From: Streptomyces sulphureus DSM 40104
GTDB taxonomy: Bacteria > Actinomycetota > Actinomycetes > Streptomycetales > Streptomycetaceae
Length of the DNA: 64,000 bases
Assembly: GCF_000381025.1 (NCBI RefSeq)
Contig: NZ_KB905816.1
Location: forward strand, 248,001-312,000
Direction: 5' to 3'
The notes under the pieces were generated by a model that saw only the letters and a program-made list of their open reading frames with translations, ran no database searches and was not told the DNA's origin. The position numbers and the translations under genes are program-made. Below, in pieces: positions 52,143 through 61,205 of the stretch (positions within the stretch are counted from its first letter, which is position 1; each line of letters begins with the position of its first letter).

Positions 52143-53392
52143 CAGCCCTCCCCCTTCTGGCGCCGCTGGGACGTGTGGTCATCGGGTTGCCGTGAACTCC
52201 CGCTCTCTACAGCGGAGTTGGCGGGCTTCCGCGCGCCTGCGTCCGCGACGGGCGGAAGCGCGACGGGTGGCAGGGCACCGGAGGCGGCCGCAGCGGGGTC
52301 GGTGAGGACGGGCGGTACCGGCGTCTCCTCGACCGGGGGCACGATCTGGGTGCCGGGGACCGCGGTCATGTCGAGGTAGACGTTGAGGTAGTCGCCCTTG
52401 ACGCCGCGCAGGACCTCGTCCGTGAAGGGGTAGGTGAAGAGCACCTGGAGGGAGTCGGGCAGGTCGCGGCCGGCGTCGGCGAGGTCGCGGAGCGCGGGGG
52501 CGAGCGCGCGCAGGTCCGCGACCAAGTCGTCCTTGGTCTTCTCGACGGTCTCCACCGCGACGTCCGAGAGGTCGTCGAGGGAGCCGAGCATCCGCATGAG
52601 CTGCCCGCGCTGCTTGGAGAGGACCTCGATGCCGGGACTGAGCCCCGTGAGCGTCGTGCCGATCTGCTTGCGGCGCGAAGACAGCGTCGAGGAGAGGCGG
52701 TTGACGCCGTCGAGCGCGTCGGTGATGTCCTTGCGGTGGCCGTCGAGATTCTTCACCAGCTTCTCGACGCGGCGGAGCATCGAGCGGGCTTCCTGCTCGT
52801 TGCCGGAGAGCGCCTTGTTCAACTCCTTGGTGATCGTCTTGAGCTGGCTGACGCCGCCGCCGTTGAGGAGCATCGAAAGCGCGCCGAGTACCTCCTCGAC
52901 CTCCGGGTTGCGGTTGGTGCGACTCAGCGGGATGTCGACGCCGCCGCCGGGCTCTTGGGCTCCCTCGGCGAAGGCGGCCGGGGTCCGCTCGGGCCGCCGC
53001 TTCGGCGGTGCGACGAGCTGCACGTACTTCTCGCCGAGGAGTGAGGACTGCTCGATCCGCGCGTACGGGGCCTCCGGCAGTCGCACCTCCCCGTTGACGC
53101 GCATGGTGACACGGGCCGTCCAACCGTCCTCCGCCAGCCGGACTTTGGCGACCCGTCCCACGGAGACGTCGTTGAACTTCACCGCGGACTGCGGCACCAG
53201 GCTGAGCACGTCGCGGAACTCGGCTGTGATCTCGACCGGTTGGCCGCCGAGGTCGGCACCGCCCGGCAGCGGAAGCTCCTCGATCCCGGATATCCGCGGC
53301 ATGTCGACCCCGACGGCGACGAACGCGAACCCTGCCGCGACCGCCAGCACCACCGCGGCGCCCGCGGCTCCGCGTGCACGGGTGCGTCTCAT
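52142..53392 (-). CDS. mceE: MceE, Mce-family protein lacking the lipobox
   Basis: 416 residues. Hydrophobic start (GAAGAAVVLAVAAGFAFVAVGVDMPRISG), then the conserved LPLPGGADLGGQPVEITAEFRDVLSLVPQSAVKFNDVSVGRVAKV and the Mce helical region. In most actinobacterial mce operons the fifth protein is a lipoprotein with a Cys just before this block; here no Cys occurs in the first 36 residues, so a plain membrane anchor is predicted. Overlaps mceD by four bases (ATGA). Confidence 0.9.
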   Translation of the reverse strand: MRRTRARGAAGAAVVLAVAAGFAFVAVGVDMPRISGIEELPLPGGADLGGQPVEITAEFRDVLSLVPQSAVKFNDVSVGRVAKVRLAEDGWTARVTMRVNGEVRLPEAPYARIEQSSLLGEKYVQLVAPPKRRPERTPAAFAEGAQEPGGGVDIPLSRTNRNPEVEEVLGALSMLLNGGGVSQLKTITKELNKALSGNEQEARSMLRRVEKLVKNLDGHRKDITDALDGVNRLSSTLSSRRKQIGTTLTGLSPGIEVLSKQRGQLMRMLGSLDDLSDVAVETVEKTKDDLVADLRALAPALRDLADAGRDLPDSLQVLFTYPFTDEVLRGVKGDYLNVYLDMTAVPGTQIVPPVEETPVPPVLTDPAAAASGALPPVALPPVADAGARKPANSAVESGSSRQPDDHTSQRRQKGEG

Positions 53393-54702
53393 CGGCCGGC
53401 CCCCTTGCCCTGCTCGCCCGGCCCTGTGCCGTAGACCTCGCCGACCTCGGGGAGGGGCAGGGCCGGCAGCGCGCTGCGCCGCTCGGAGGTGACGGGTTCC
53501 AGCCCCGCCGTCCCGGCCGCTGCCTCCCGGGAGCCGGAGGGGGCGGGCGAACTCCCGCCCGTGCTCAGCTCGTTGAGATTGGCCCTGTTGTCGATGGTGC
53601 GGGTGTTCGGGTTGTACGCCCGGACGAGGTTGGACGCCGCGTTGGGCGCGGTGTCGAGCGCCTCGGCGAGGGAGGCGCGTTGGTCGACGAGTGTCCGGGT
53701 GAGCGTTGCGAGCTTGTCGACGTTCTTCTTGAGCTCGCCACGGTTGTTGCGGATGAACGTCTTGACCTCGCCGAGCGCCGTCGAGAGCCGCTCCAGCGCC
53801 TGCCCGAGGTTCTCCTTGTCGTCGGCGAGGAAGGTGCTGACGTCCGCGAGTTGGCGCTCGGCGCGGCGTACGCGTGTGTCGTTCTTTTTGAGCATCGCGG
53901 TGAAGGAGCCGAGGTGGTCGACCGTTTCGAAGAAGTCGTCGCTGCTTCCCCTGAGGGTTTTCGCGGCCTTGCCGAACTGCTCGACGGATGCGCCGATCGC
54001 CTCGCCGTTGCCGTCGAGGTTGCGCGCGCCGACGTCGAGGAGGTCGGAGAGAGCGCCGTTCTCGTTGGCGCCCTCGGGGCCCAAAGCGTCGCCGAGTTCG
54101 GTGACGGACGCGTAGAGCTCGTCGACTTCGACCGGGGTGGCGTTGGCCGATGCAGGGAGCTGGGCGCCTGGGCGGAGCTTGGGGCCGCCCTCGTAGGCGG
54201 GGGTGAGCTGGACGTAGCGGTCGGAGACGAGGCTCGGGGCGATGACGACGGCGCGTGCGTCGGCGGGCAGGTCGATACCCGTGTCGAGCCGCAGGGTGAC
54301 TTGGACCCGTCTCCCCCGGGGTTCGACTGACTCGACCCGTCCGGCGTCGACGCCGAGTATGCGCAGGTCCGACCCCTCGTAGACGCCGACAGCCCGGTCG
54401 AACCAGGCGGAGACGCGCATCCCCTCGCCGCTTGAGGCGAGACGCACACCCGCGGTCGTACCGGCGGCGACGACGACCACGGCGACGCCGATCGCCGGAA
54501 GGCGCCGGCGCCAGCGACCCGGCGGGCGCGGGGTGGCGGCGCCGGACGGCGCGCGTGGCCTGGGGGCGCGGCGCACGGTGCTGTGCGAGGCACGGCGCAG
54601 CCGGAAGCGGAGCGCCCCCACCGTGCGACGCGCGCCGGCGCGGACCCATCCCCCGGTTCGTGCGGAATCGCGGCCGTCCGCAGGGGGGTTGTGCGTGGCC
54701 AT
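53389..54702 (-). CDS. mceD: MceD, Mce-family lipid-binding protein
   Basis: 437 residues. A basic N-terminus of about 60 residues, one membrane segment (LPAIGVAVVVVAAGTTAGVRLASSG), Mce domain (VSAWFDRAVGVYEGSDLRILGVDAGRVESVEPRG...VIAPSLVSDRYVQLTP) and a helical region ending in Ser/Pro-rich tail. Start overlaps the mceC stop by one base. Chosen start ATG 54702; the frame runs open to 54789 inside mceC. Confidence 0.9.
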   Translation of the reverse strand: MATHNPPADGRDSARTGGWVRAGARRTVGALRFRLRRASHSTVRRAPRPRAPSGAATPRPPGRWRRRLPAIGVAVVVVAAGTTAGVRLASSGEGMRVSAWFDRAVGVYEGSDLRILGVDAGRVESVEPRGRRVQVTLRLDTGIDLPADARAVVIAPSLVSDRYVQLTPAYEGGPKLRPGAQLPASANATPVEVDELYASVTELGDALGPEGANENGALSDLLDVGARNLDGNGEAIGASVEQFGKAAKTLRGSSDDFFETVDHLGSFTAMLKKNDTRVRRAERQLADVSTFLADDKENLGQALERLSTALGEVKTFIRNNRGELKKNVDKLATLTRTLVDQRASLAEALDTAPNAASNLVRAYNPNTRTIDNRANLNELSTGGSSPAPSGSREAAAGTAGLEPVTSERRSALPALPLPEVGEVYGTGPGEQGKGAGR

Positions 54703-55748
54703 CAGCTTGCGCCTCCCGGTTTCGGCGGCATGCAGCCGCGGCTCGGCGGGGTGTTCGGCGGTAGGTACTTCTTCGGCACCACGCCGCACAGATAGCTGTC
54801 GAACCAGCGGCCGTTGCCGAGCGTGTTCCCGACCAGCCGGTAGTAGGGGCCGACGACGGCGAGGGTGCGGTCGAGGTGTTTGCGGTTCTTCAGCAGTACC
54901 GTCGTGACGCGGTCCAGGGAGCGGAGCGTCGGCGAGAGCTGCCGCTCGTTGTCGCGGACGAGGCCACGCAGCTCGGTACCGAGGTCGCGGGTGCCGGTGA
55001 AGAGGGCGTGGATGGCGTTGCGCCGTGCACGTACCTCGGCGAGGAGCAGGTTGCCGTCTTTCAGCAGGCTCTCGAACTGCTTGCGCTGCCCCTTCAACGT
55101 CTTCGTCAACTTCTTGCTTCCGCGCAGGAGTTCGCCCAGTTCTGCGTCGCGTTTGGAGATCGACCTGGAGAGCGCGGAGAGTCCGGTCGCGGCGGTACGC
55201 ACGTCGCCGGGTGTGTCCCGGAAGCTGTCGGAGACGGCTTTGAAGCTCTCCGCCAGCTTGTCCGTGTCGATCTCCCCGAGGGTCTCGCCGAGCCCGGTGA
55301 ACGCTTCGGTGACGTCGTAGGGCGAGGTGGTCCGCGAGGCCGGGATCGGTGCGCCCGGCTCCTGGGCGCCGTCGCCGAGCGGATCGACGGCCAGGTACTT
55401 CTCTCCCAGGAGCGTCTTGATACTGATCGCTGCCGTGCTGGCGTCACCGATCCAGACGTCCTTCACCCGGAAGTCGACCCGCACCTTGCCGCCGGCGAGC
55501 GCGACGCCCGTCACCTTCCCGACCTTCACACCGGCCACGCGGACCTCGTTCCCGTCGCGCAGCCCCGCGGCCTCGGAGAAGTCGGCGTGGTACGTCGTGC
55601 CGCCGCCGATGCCGGGGAGGTCCTCGGCCCGGTAGGCGACGGCTGCGACGAGGGCGAGGAGCAGCAGGCCGACGAGGCCGACGCCGAGAGGGTTGCGCTC
55701 GCGGATCGGCGTCAAGTGGGGGCGCTTGAGGCGCAGTCGGCGGGTCAC
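54702..55748 (-). CDS. mceC: MceC, Mce-family lipid-binding protein
   Basis: 348 residues. Membrane anchor (NPLGVGLVGLLLLALVAAVAYRA), Mce domain (YHADFSEAAGLRDGNEVRVAGVKVGKVTGVALAGGKVRVDF...ISIKTLLGEKYLAVDP) and a long helical part, ending with a Cys pair (YLCGVV and RGCMPP). GTG 55748 overlaps the mceB stop by four bases (GTGA) and is chosen over the in-frame ATG further upstream. Confidence 0.9.
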   Translation of the reverse strand: MTRRLRLKRPHLTPIRERNPLGVGLVGLLLLALVAAVAYRAEDLPGIGGGTTYHADFSEAAGLRDGNEVRVAGVKVGKVTGVALAGGKVRVDFRVKDVWIGDASTAAISIKTLLGEKYLAVDPLGDGAQEPGAPIPASRTTSPYDVTEAFTGLGETLGEIDTDKLAESFKAVSDSFRDTPGDVRTAATGLSALSRSISKRDAELGELLRGSKKLTKTLKGQRKQFESLLKDGNLLLAEVRARRNAIHALFTGTRDLGTELRGLVRDNERQLSPTLRSLDRVTTVLLKNRKHLDRTLAVVGPYYRLVGNTLGNGRWFDSYLCGVVPKKYLPPNTPPSRGCMPPKPGGAS

Positions 55749-56776
55749 GACCGGCACCTCGGCTCCGAGATCTCGATACCGGTCGGCGGTCGGCTGCCGT
55801 CGTAGGTGGAGACGCCGTGTATGCGGGCCTCGCACAGGTACGTGTTGAACCAGGAGCCGTAGGACGAGACGCGCGTGAGCGCGGTCATCTTCTCGGGGGT
55901 CCGCCGGAGGAACTGCTCGATCTGCGGCGCTCCGTCGTCCAACTGGTCGGCCGCGCGTCCGAGTTGGTCGATGCTGCGCTTCAAGGGCGCTCTTCCGTCC
56001 TGTAGCAGGTCCGCGGTGGTCGTCGTGAGGCCGGACATCGCGCTCACCGCCCGTCCCAGCGGCTTGCGGTCCTGGGAGAAGCCGGCGACCAGCTCTTCCA
56101 GGCTGCCGACGAGTCGGTTGAAGCCCTGCTCCCGCTTGTTGACCGTCTTCAGTACGCGGTTGAGGTTCCCGATGAGGCTGCCGATCACCTCGTCCTTCTC
56201 AGCGAGCGTGGTGGTGAGCGACCCGACGCGGGAGACGAGGCTACTGACCGTCGCACCCTCGCCCTGGAGCACCTGGACGATCTCACCGGCGAGTTGGTTG
56301 GTGTCCTTCGGCGACAGCCCCTCGAAGAGCGGTTTGAAGCCGTTGAAGAGTTGGGTGAGGTCGAGCGCGGGCGTGGTGCGCTCCAGCGGGATCGTCGCGC
56401 CACGCGGGAGTGAGGCGCCGACGGCGCCCGTACCGCGCTCCAGCGCGACGTACCGCTGCCCCACCATGTTCAGGTACTTGATCGAGGCTCCGGCCGAGGA
56501 CGGCAGTCGGCGTCCCCGCTCGACGCTGAACTCCACTTCCGCCACCCGTCGTTGGGCCACTCTGATCGACTCGACCTGTCCGACCTTCACGCCGGCGATG
56601 CGCACGCTGTCGCCCTCGACGAGCCCCGTCGTGTCGGCGAAGCGGGCCCGGTAGGTGTCGCTCTCGCCGACACCGCCGTTGGTGATGCTGAACGCGAGGG
56701 CCGCCGTGGCGAGCGCGGTGACCAGGACGAAGACGAGCGACTTCAGCAGCGGCCCGGCGAGGCTGGCGCGGTTCAC
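55745..56776 (-). CDS. mceB: MceB, Mce-family lipid-binding protein
   Basis: 343 residues. Membrane anchor (LLKSLVFVLVTALATAALAFSI), Mce domain (YRARFADTTGLVEGDSVRIAGVKVGQVESIRVAQRRVAEVEFSV...IKYLNMVGQRYVALERGTG), a helical needle region, and a C-terminal Cys pair (YLCEAR and PRCRS). Four-base overlaps at both ends with mceA and mceC. Confidence 0.92.
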   Translation of the reverse strand: MNRASLAGPLLKSLVFVLVTALATAALAFSITNGGVGESDTYRARFADTTGLVEGDSVRIAGVKVGQVESIRVAQRRVAEVEFSVERGRRLPSSAGASIKYLNMVGQRYVALERGTGAVGASLPRGATIPLERTTPALDLTQLFNGFKPLFEGLSPKDTNQLAGEIVQVLQGEGATVSSLVSRVGSLTTTLAEKDEVIGSLIGNLNRVLKTVNKREQGFNRLVGSLEELVAGFSQDRKPLGRAVSAMSGLTTTTADLLQDGRAPLKRSIDQLGRAADQLDDGAPQIEQFLRRTPEKMTALTRVSSYGSWFNTYLCEARIHGVSTYDGSRPPTGIEISEPRCRS

Positions 56777-58128
56777 TTCAGCGTCACCTCCGTGCCGCGC
56801 AGCGCGGGACCGGTGAGCACGCTCGACCAGTCGGGCAACCCCCGCGGTTCTTCTTTGAGTTCAGGTGCGAGGAGCTCGTTGACGAGCCGGTTCTCCTGCT
56901 CGGAGTTGGGTGTGCCGAGGCCGCCTTCGCCGTCGGCGATCGTCGCGCCGGGGCCGGCGCCGGAGGAGTGCGCGGCTCGCGGGATCGTGCCCTTGCCGAG
57001 GTAGGGCACGGAATAGCAGCGGGGGCCGCCGCCCGTGCCGTAGGCCGGCGCGTCGTGGCCGGGGCGGTACTTGCCGCGCGAGGGTGTGGTCGTGACGTGC
57101 ACGTGCAGTCCCGGTTGGTCGGTGCCCTTGCCGAGCGCCTTGTCCATCGCCGGCACGAAGCGCGCCAGGGTCTGCAACGTGCAGGGGAAGGACGGCGCGT
57201 ACTCGGCGAGCGTCCGCAGCGTCGGCTTGGACGCGGCGGTGAGGCGGATGAGGTTGTCCTGGTTCGCGCGGAGAAAGGAGGTGGTTTCGCGTGCCGAGCG
57301 CGTGGTCGTGCCGTAGAGGCCGGAGAGGTCGCGCTCCTTGTCGGCGAGGGTGCCGCTCGTCGTCGCGAAGTCCTCGAGCGCTCGGAGGATGTCGGGGGCC
57401 GCCTCGCTGTAGAGGTGGCTGACCTTCACCAGCTCCTTGATGTTCCGGTTGAGCGCGGGGAGTTGGGGGTTGAGCTTGGCGAGGTACCCGTCCAGGGTGA
57501 CGAGGGTCTCCCCCAGCTTCTCGCCGCGGCCCTCCAGCGCACCCGAGACGGCGGAGAGGGTGGCCGAGAGATCCGCCGGCTGCACCGCCGTGAGCGTGGG
57601 GAGGAGGTTGTCGAGGACCTGCTCGAGCTCGATGGCGTTGCGGCTGCGGTCCTGGGGGATCGTGGCACCGGGCCGCAAGGGCTGCGCCGACGGCTCGGCG
57701 GGCGGTACGAGCGCCACGTATCGCTGGCCGAAGACGGTGGTGGGGAGCATCTGCGCCGTCACATCCGACGGGATGTGCGCCAACCGGTCCTTCTCGATGC
57801 GCAGGTGCAGCTCGGCGCCGCCGCCGTCGCCGGCCACCGCCACCTCGCGCACCTCGCCGACGACGACGCCGCGCACCTTCACCTCGGCCCTTTCGTGCAT
57901 CTCGTTCCCGACGCTGCCGGTGCGGACGGTGACCTCCTCGTCGTCGCTGAACTGCTTGTCGTAGACGGCGACGGCGAGCCAGATCAGCAGCGCGGGCACG
58001 ACGAGGAAGACGACGCCGGCGAGCCGCCGCCGCACTGTTCGCAGGCGCTCCGGCGTGCGCGGGCGCGCGGGGGCAGCCGGGCGCTTCGGGGGGCTCGGCG
58101 GGGCCGGGGGCATGGCTTGCGTCGTCAT
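56773..58128 (-). CDS. mceA: MceA, Mce-family lipid-binding protein
   Basis: 451 residues, first of the six mce genes. Proline-rich cytoplasmic tail, membrane segment (LAGVVFLVVPALLIWLAVAVYD), Mce domain (VTVRTGSVGNEMHERAEVKVRGVVVGEVREVAVAG...VTAQMLPTTVFGQRYVALVPP), helical needle region with repeated heptads, and a C-terminal part with Cys in SFPCTLQ and PRCYSVPYLG. The ATG overlaps the stop of yrbEB by four bases. Mce proteins form a hexameric tube that carries lipids or sterols across the envelope. Confidence 0.92.
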   Translation of the reverse strand: MTTQAMPPAPPSPPKRPAAPARPRTPERLRTVRRRLAGVVFLVVPALLIWLAVAVYDKQFSDDEEVTVRTGSVGNEMHERAEVKVRGVVVGEVREVAVAGDGGGAELHLRIEKDRLAHIPSDVTAQMLPTTVFGQRYVALVPPAEPSAQPLRPGATIPQDRSRNAIELEQVLDNLLPTLTAVQPADLSATLSAVSGALEGRGEKLGETLVTLDGYLAKLNPQLPALNRNIKELVKVSHLYSEAAPDILRALEDFATTSGTLADKERDLSGLYGTTTRSARETTSFLRANQDNLIRLTAASKPTLRTLAEYAPSFPCTLQTLARFVPAMDKALGKGTDQPGLHVHVTTTPSRGKYRPGHDAPAYGTGGGPRCYSVPYLGKGTIPRAAHSSGAGPGATIADGEGGLGTPNSEQENRLVNELLAPELKEEPRGLPDWSSVLTGPALRGTEVTLK

Positions 58129-59012
58129 CCGGCCACCTTCACCGTCGTCGTCGCGCCCCAGATGGCGAGGCTGAGGAAGAAGTCCGTGACGCTGATCAGC
58201 ACGATTGCGTTGCGCACCGAGCGGCCGACGGCCACGCCCACGCCTGCGGGACCGCCGGAGGCGCGGAAGCCGTAGTAGCAGTGAGTGACGATCACCATCA
58301 CGCTGAAGAGGAAGACCTTGAGGAAGGAGAGGAGCACGTCCTCAGGGGCGAGGAAGAGGCCGAAGTAGTGGTCGTAGGTCCCCGCCGACTGGTCGTTGTA
58401 GAAGACCGTGATGAACCGCGAGGAGACGTAGCTGCTGAGGAGGCCGATGCCGTAGAGCGGGATGATGCCGACGACCCCTGCGATGATCCGCGTCGTCACC
58501 AGGTACGGCATCGAGCGGATGCCCATCGACTCCAGCGCGTCGATCTCCTCGTTGATGCGCATCGCGCCGAGCTGCGCCGTGAAGCCGGCGCCGAGCGTCG
58601 CGGAGAGCGCCAACCCGGCGACGAGCGGGGCGATTTCGCGGGTGTTGAAGTACGCGGAGATGAACCCGGTGAACGCCTCGGTACCGATCTGGTTGAGCGC
58701 CGCGTACCCCTGGAGGCCGACAACGGCCCCCGTGAAGAGCGTCATCGCGACCATCACGCCGACCGTCCCCCCGATGACGCCCAACCCGCCGCTTCCGAAC
58801 GCGACTTCGGCGAGCAGCCGCTGCACCTCCTTGAGGTACCTGCGGACGGTGCGCGGCACCCAGCGCAACGCGCTGAGCCAGAAGAGCAGTTGGTCGCCAG
58901 GAGCGTCGAGCCAGCCGAAGAGGCGGCGGCTGGTGCGACTCTCCTCCGCGGTGGCAGGGGTGTTCTCACGCCCGGGCTCGGGGGCGGAGTTCTCGTGGTC
59001 GAGGAGCGCCAT
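58125..59012 (-). CDS. yrbEB: YrbEB, MlaE-family permease of the Mce importer
   Basis: 295 residues. After a basic N-terminus it shows the MlaE fold: GGTVGVMVAMTLFTGAVVGLQGYAALNQIG, SATLGAGFTAQLGAMRINEEIDALESMGIRSMPYLVTTRIIAG (the signature contact with the ATPase), ISAYFNTREIAPLVAGLAL and a last segment RNAIVLISVTDFFLSLAIWG. Two bases separate it from yrbEA; overlaps mceA by four bases. Together with YrbEA it forms the transmembrane part. Confidence 0.93.
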   Translation of the reverse strand: MALLDHENSAPEPGRENTPATAEESRTSRRLFGWLDAPGDQLLFWLSALRWVPRTVRRYLKEVQRLLAEVAFGSGGLGVIGGTVGVMVAMTLFTGAVVGLQGYAALNQIGTEAFTGFISAYFNTREIAPLVAGLALSATLGAGFTAQLGAMRINEEIDALESMGIRSMPYLVTTRIIAGVVGIIPLYGIGLLSSYVSSRFITVFYNDQSAGTYDHYFGLFLAPEDVLLSFLKVFLFSVMVIVTHCYYGFRASGGPAGVGVAVGRSVRNAIVLISVTDFFLSLAIWGATTTVKVAG

Positions 59013-59013
59013 C

Positions 59014-59916
59014 TCACGCTCCCTTCGGCGGGACGAGCTGGAGGTAGATGCCGGTGAGCACCAGGTTGACGAGGAAGAGCAGCAGGAAGGTGATGACCAC
59101 GGACTGGTTGACCGCGTCGCCCACGCCCTTCGGTCCGCCCCGCGGGTTGAGCCCGCGGTAGGCCGCCACGACGCCGGCGATGAACCCGAAGAGCGCCGCC
59201 TTGATCTCGCTGATGTAGAGGTCGGGGAGCTGGGCGAGTGCGGAGAAGCTTGCGATGTAGGCGCCGGGAGTGCCGTCCTGCATCACCACGTTGAAGAAGT
59301 AGCCGCCGAGCGTGCCCACCACCGAGACCATGCCGTTGAGCAGGACCGCCACGCAGATGGTCGCCAACACCCTCGGCACGACGAGGCGTTGGATCGGCGA
59401 GACGCCCATCACCTCCATCGCGTCCAGCTCCTCGCGGATCGTCCGCGAGCCGAGGTCGGCGCAGATGGCGGAGCCCGCGGCGCCGGCGATGAGCAGCGCG
59501 ACGATGAGCGGGCTCGCCTGCTGGATGTTGACGAGGACGCTCGCGCCACCGGTGAAGGACTGCGCGCTGATCTGGCTCGCCAATGAGCCGACCTGGAGCG
59601 CGATCACCGCGCCGAACGGAATGGAGACGAGCGCCGCAGGCAGGATCGTCACGCTGGCGATGAACCAGAACTGTTCGACGAACTCCCGGAACTGGAAGGG
59701 CCGTTTGAAGACGGCGCGGAGCACCGCGACGGCGAGCGCGAAGAGCGCGCCCGTCTGGCGAAGCCAACCCAGGCCCGGCAGCGGCTGCTTGAGGGCGGGT
59801 GGTCGGCTCCCCTCCGCATCGCCCTTCGCCGCCGGTCCGGGCTCGGGTCGGCCGCTCGTGGGCCCGTTCTCCGGCGAGGGTCCGCCGTCCGGCTTGTCCT
59901 CCGTGGGCCCCGTCAT
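59014..59916 (-). CDS. yrbEA: YrbEA, MlaE-family permease of the Mce importer
   Basis: 300 residues. A 50-residue Gly/Pro-rich cytoplasmic N-terminus, then the MlaE fold: FIASVTILPAALVSIPFGAVIALQVGSLASQ, AGAAGSAICADLGSRTIREELDAMEVMGVSPIQRLVVPRVLA (ATPase-contact signature) and a final VVITFLLLFLVNLVLTGIYLQ. Overlaps the ATPase gene by four bases. The pair YrbEA/YrbEB is the permease of a type of ABC importer for lipids. Confidence 0.93.
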   Translation of the reverse strand: MTGPTEDKPDGGPSPENGPTSGRPEPGPAAKGDAEGSRPPALKQPLPGLGWLRQTGALFALAVAVLRAVFKRPFQFREFVEQFWFIASVTILPAALVSIPFGAVIALQVGSLASQISAQSFTGGASVLVNIQQASPLIVALLIAGAAGSAICADLGSRTIREELDAMEVMGVSPIQRLVVPRVLATICVAVLLNGMVSVVGTLGGYFFNVVMQDGTPGAYIASFSALAQLPDLYISEIKAALFGFIAGVVAAYRGLNPRGGPKGVGDAVNQSVVITFLLLFLVNLVLTGIYLQLVPPKGA

Positions 59917-60980
59917 GCGTCGCTCCCGGCCTGTCCCGTGGGGCCGGTGTCGTCGGCTCGTCCGGAGCTCGCGGGCCGGTACGGGGCCGCCTGCGTTGCG
60001 ACGGTCGCGGTCTCGGACCGTGCGGCCAGGGAGCTGCGGATCGCGGAGCGTGCTGCGGGCGTGAGCGAGTCGAGCATCCCCTCGACCCTGTGCTGCCTGC
60101 GTCGTACCGCGCTGCGCTCCGGCAGGCCGGGAGAAGGCTCCAACTGCGGTACGAGCAGGTTGCGTTCGATCCCCGGGTCCTCGGCGCGACCGCGCTCCGC
60201 GGCGAGGGCGGCCGCGTCCTTCTCCTCCGACATCCCTATCGGCCCCTGCTTGCTGCCGCTGAGGAACTGCGCGACGACCGGCTCCTCGCTGGTGAGCAGC
60301 ACCTCGCGCGGGCCGAAGGTGACGAGGTTGCGCCGGAAGAGCATCCCCATGTTGTCGGGGACCGTGGCGGCGATGTCGAGGTTGTGGGTGACGATCAGCA
60401 TCGTCGCGTCGATCTGCGCGTTGAGGTCGATGAGGAGCTGCGAGAGGAAGGAGGTGCGGACGGGGTCGAGGCCGGAGTCCGGCTCGTCGCAGAGAATGAT
60501 CTGCGGGTCGAGGACGAGCGCGCGGGCGAGCCCTGCCCGCTTGCGCATCCCGCCGGAGATCTCGCCGGGCAACTTGCCCTCGTCGCCGACGAGTCCGACC
60601 ATCTCCAGCCGCTCCATCACGATGCGGCGGATCTCCGACTCCTTCTTCTTCGTGTGCTCCCGCAGCGGGAAGGCGATGTTGTCGAAGAGGTTCATGGAGC
60701 CGAAGAGCGCGCCGTCCTGGAACATGAGCCCGAAGAGCTTCCGCGCCTCGTAGACGTCGCGCTCGGAACTGTTCACCATGTCGACACCGTCGACCAGGAC
60801 GCGCCCGGACTCCGGCTTGATGAGCCCGATCATCGACTTGAGGAAGACGGTCTTGCCGGTCCCGGAAGGACCGAGCATGACGCTCACCTCGCCGGTGGGC
60901 AGGGTGAGCGAGACGTCCTGCCAGATGTTCTTGCTGCCGAAGGACTTCGTCAGCCCCTCGACGGAAACCTCGATCCCCAT
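59913..60980 (-). CDS. mceG: MceG, ATPase of the Mce lipid importer
   Basis: 355-residue ABC ATPase (Mkl/MlaF type). Walker A GPSGTGKT, signature SGGMRKRAGLARAL, Walker B IILCDEPDSGLD, switch His in VTHNLD. The C-terminal extension of about 100 residues beyond the core is typical of MceG. ATG 60980 has GGAGG upstream at nine bases; a longer in-frame start is in intergenic sequence. In many mycobacteria this gene is remote and shared among several mce operons; here it lies at the head of its own operon. Confidence 0.93.
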   Translation of the reverse strand: MGIEVSVEGLTKSFGSKNIWQDVSLTLPTGEVSVMLGPSGTGKTVFLKSMIGLIKPESGRVLVDGVDMVNSSERDVYEARKLFGLMFQDGALFGSMNLFDNIAFPLREHTKKKESEIRRIVMERLEMVGLVGDEGKLPGEISGGMRKRAGLARALVLDPQIILCDEPDSGLDPVRTSFLSQLLIDLNAQIDATMLIVTHNLDIAATVPDNMGMLFRRNLVTFGPREVLLTSEEPVVAQFLSGSKQGPIGMSEEKDAAALAAERGRAEDPGIERNLLVPQLEPSPGLPERSAVRRRQHRVEGMLDSLTPAARSAIRSSLAARSETATVATQAAPYRPASSGRADDTGPTGQAGSDA

Positions 60981-61136
60981 CCGCTCACACCTCCAGGGCC
61001 GGTCGCCGGGGCGGGACCGCCCGGTCGTGCCGAAGACCGCAACTCCCGTGCGTGCGTGTCCGGTTCGGTCGGCAGGCGGCCCGCATGCACAGCCCGGCAC
61101 GCGAGATCGCTCCGGCCCCGTCGCGTGCGGGATCAC

Positions 61137-61151
61137 TGTCAACGGGTGACA
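61137..61151. promoter_or_regulatory. Dyad upstream of mceG
   Basis: TGTCA-N5-TGACA (perfect arms), 157 bases before the mceG start and 55 bases after the end of the DUF6801 gene. On the - strand it contains TTGTCA and TTGACA. Possible operator or promoter of the mce genes; no good -10 follows. Confidence 0.35.
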
Positions 61152-61205
61152 ACCTCTCGGCGACGCGGTTGTCCCGCAGCGCGTGCGTCAGCCGGATCGT
61201 CGCGC

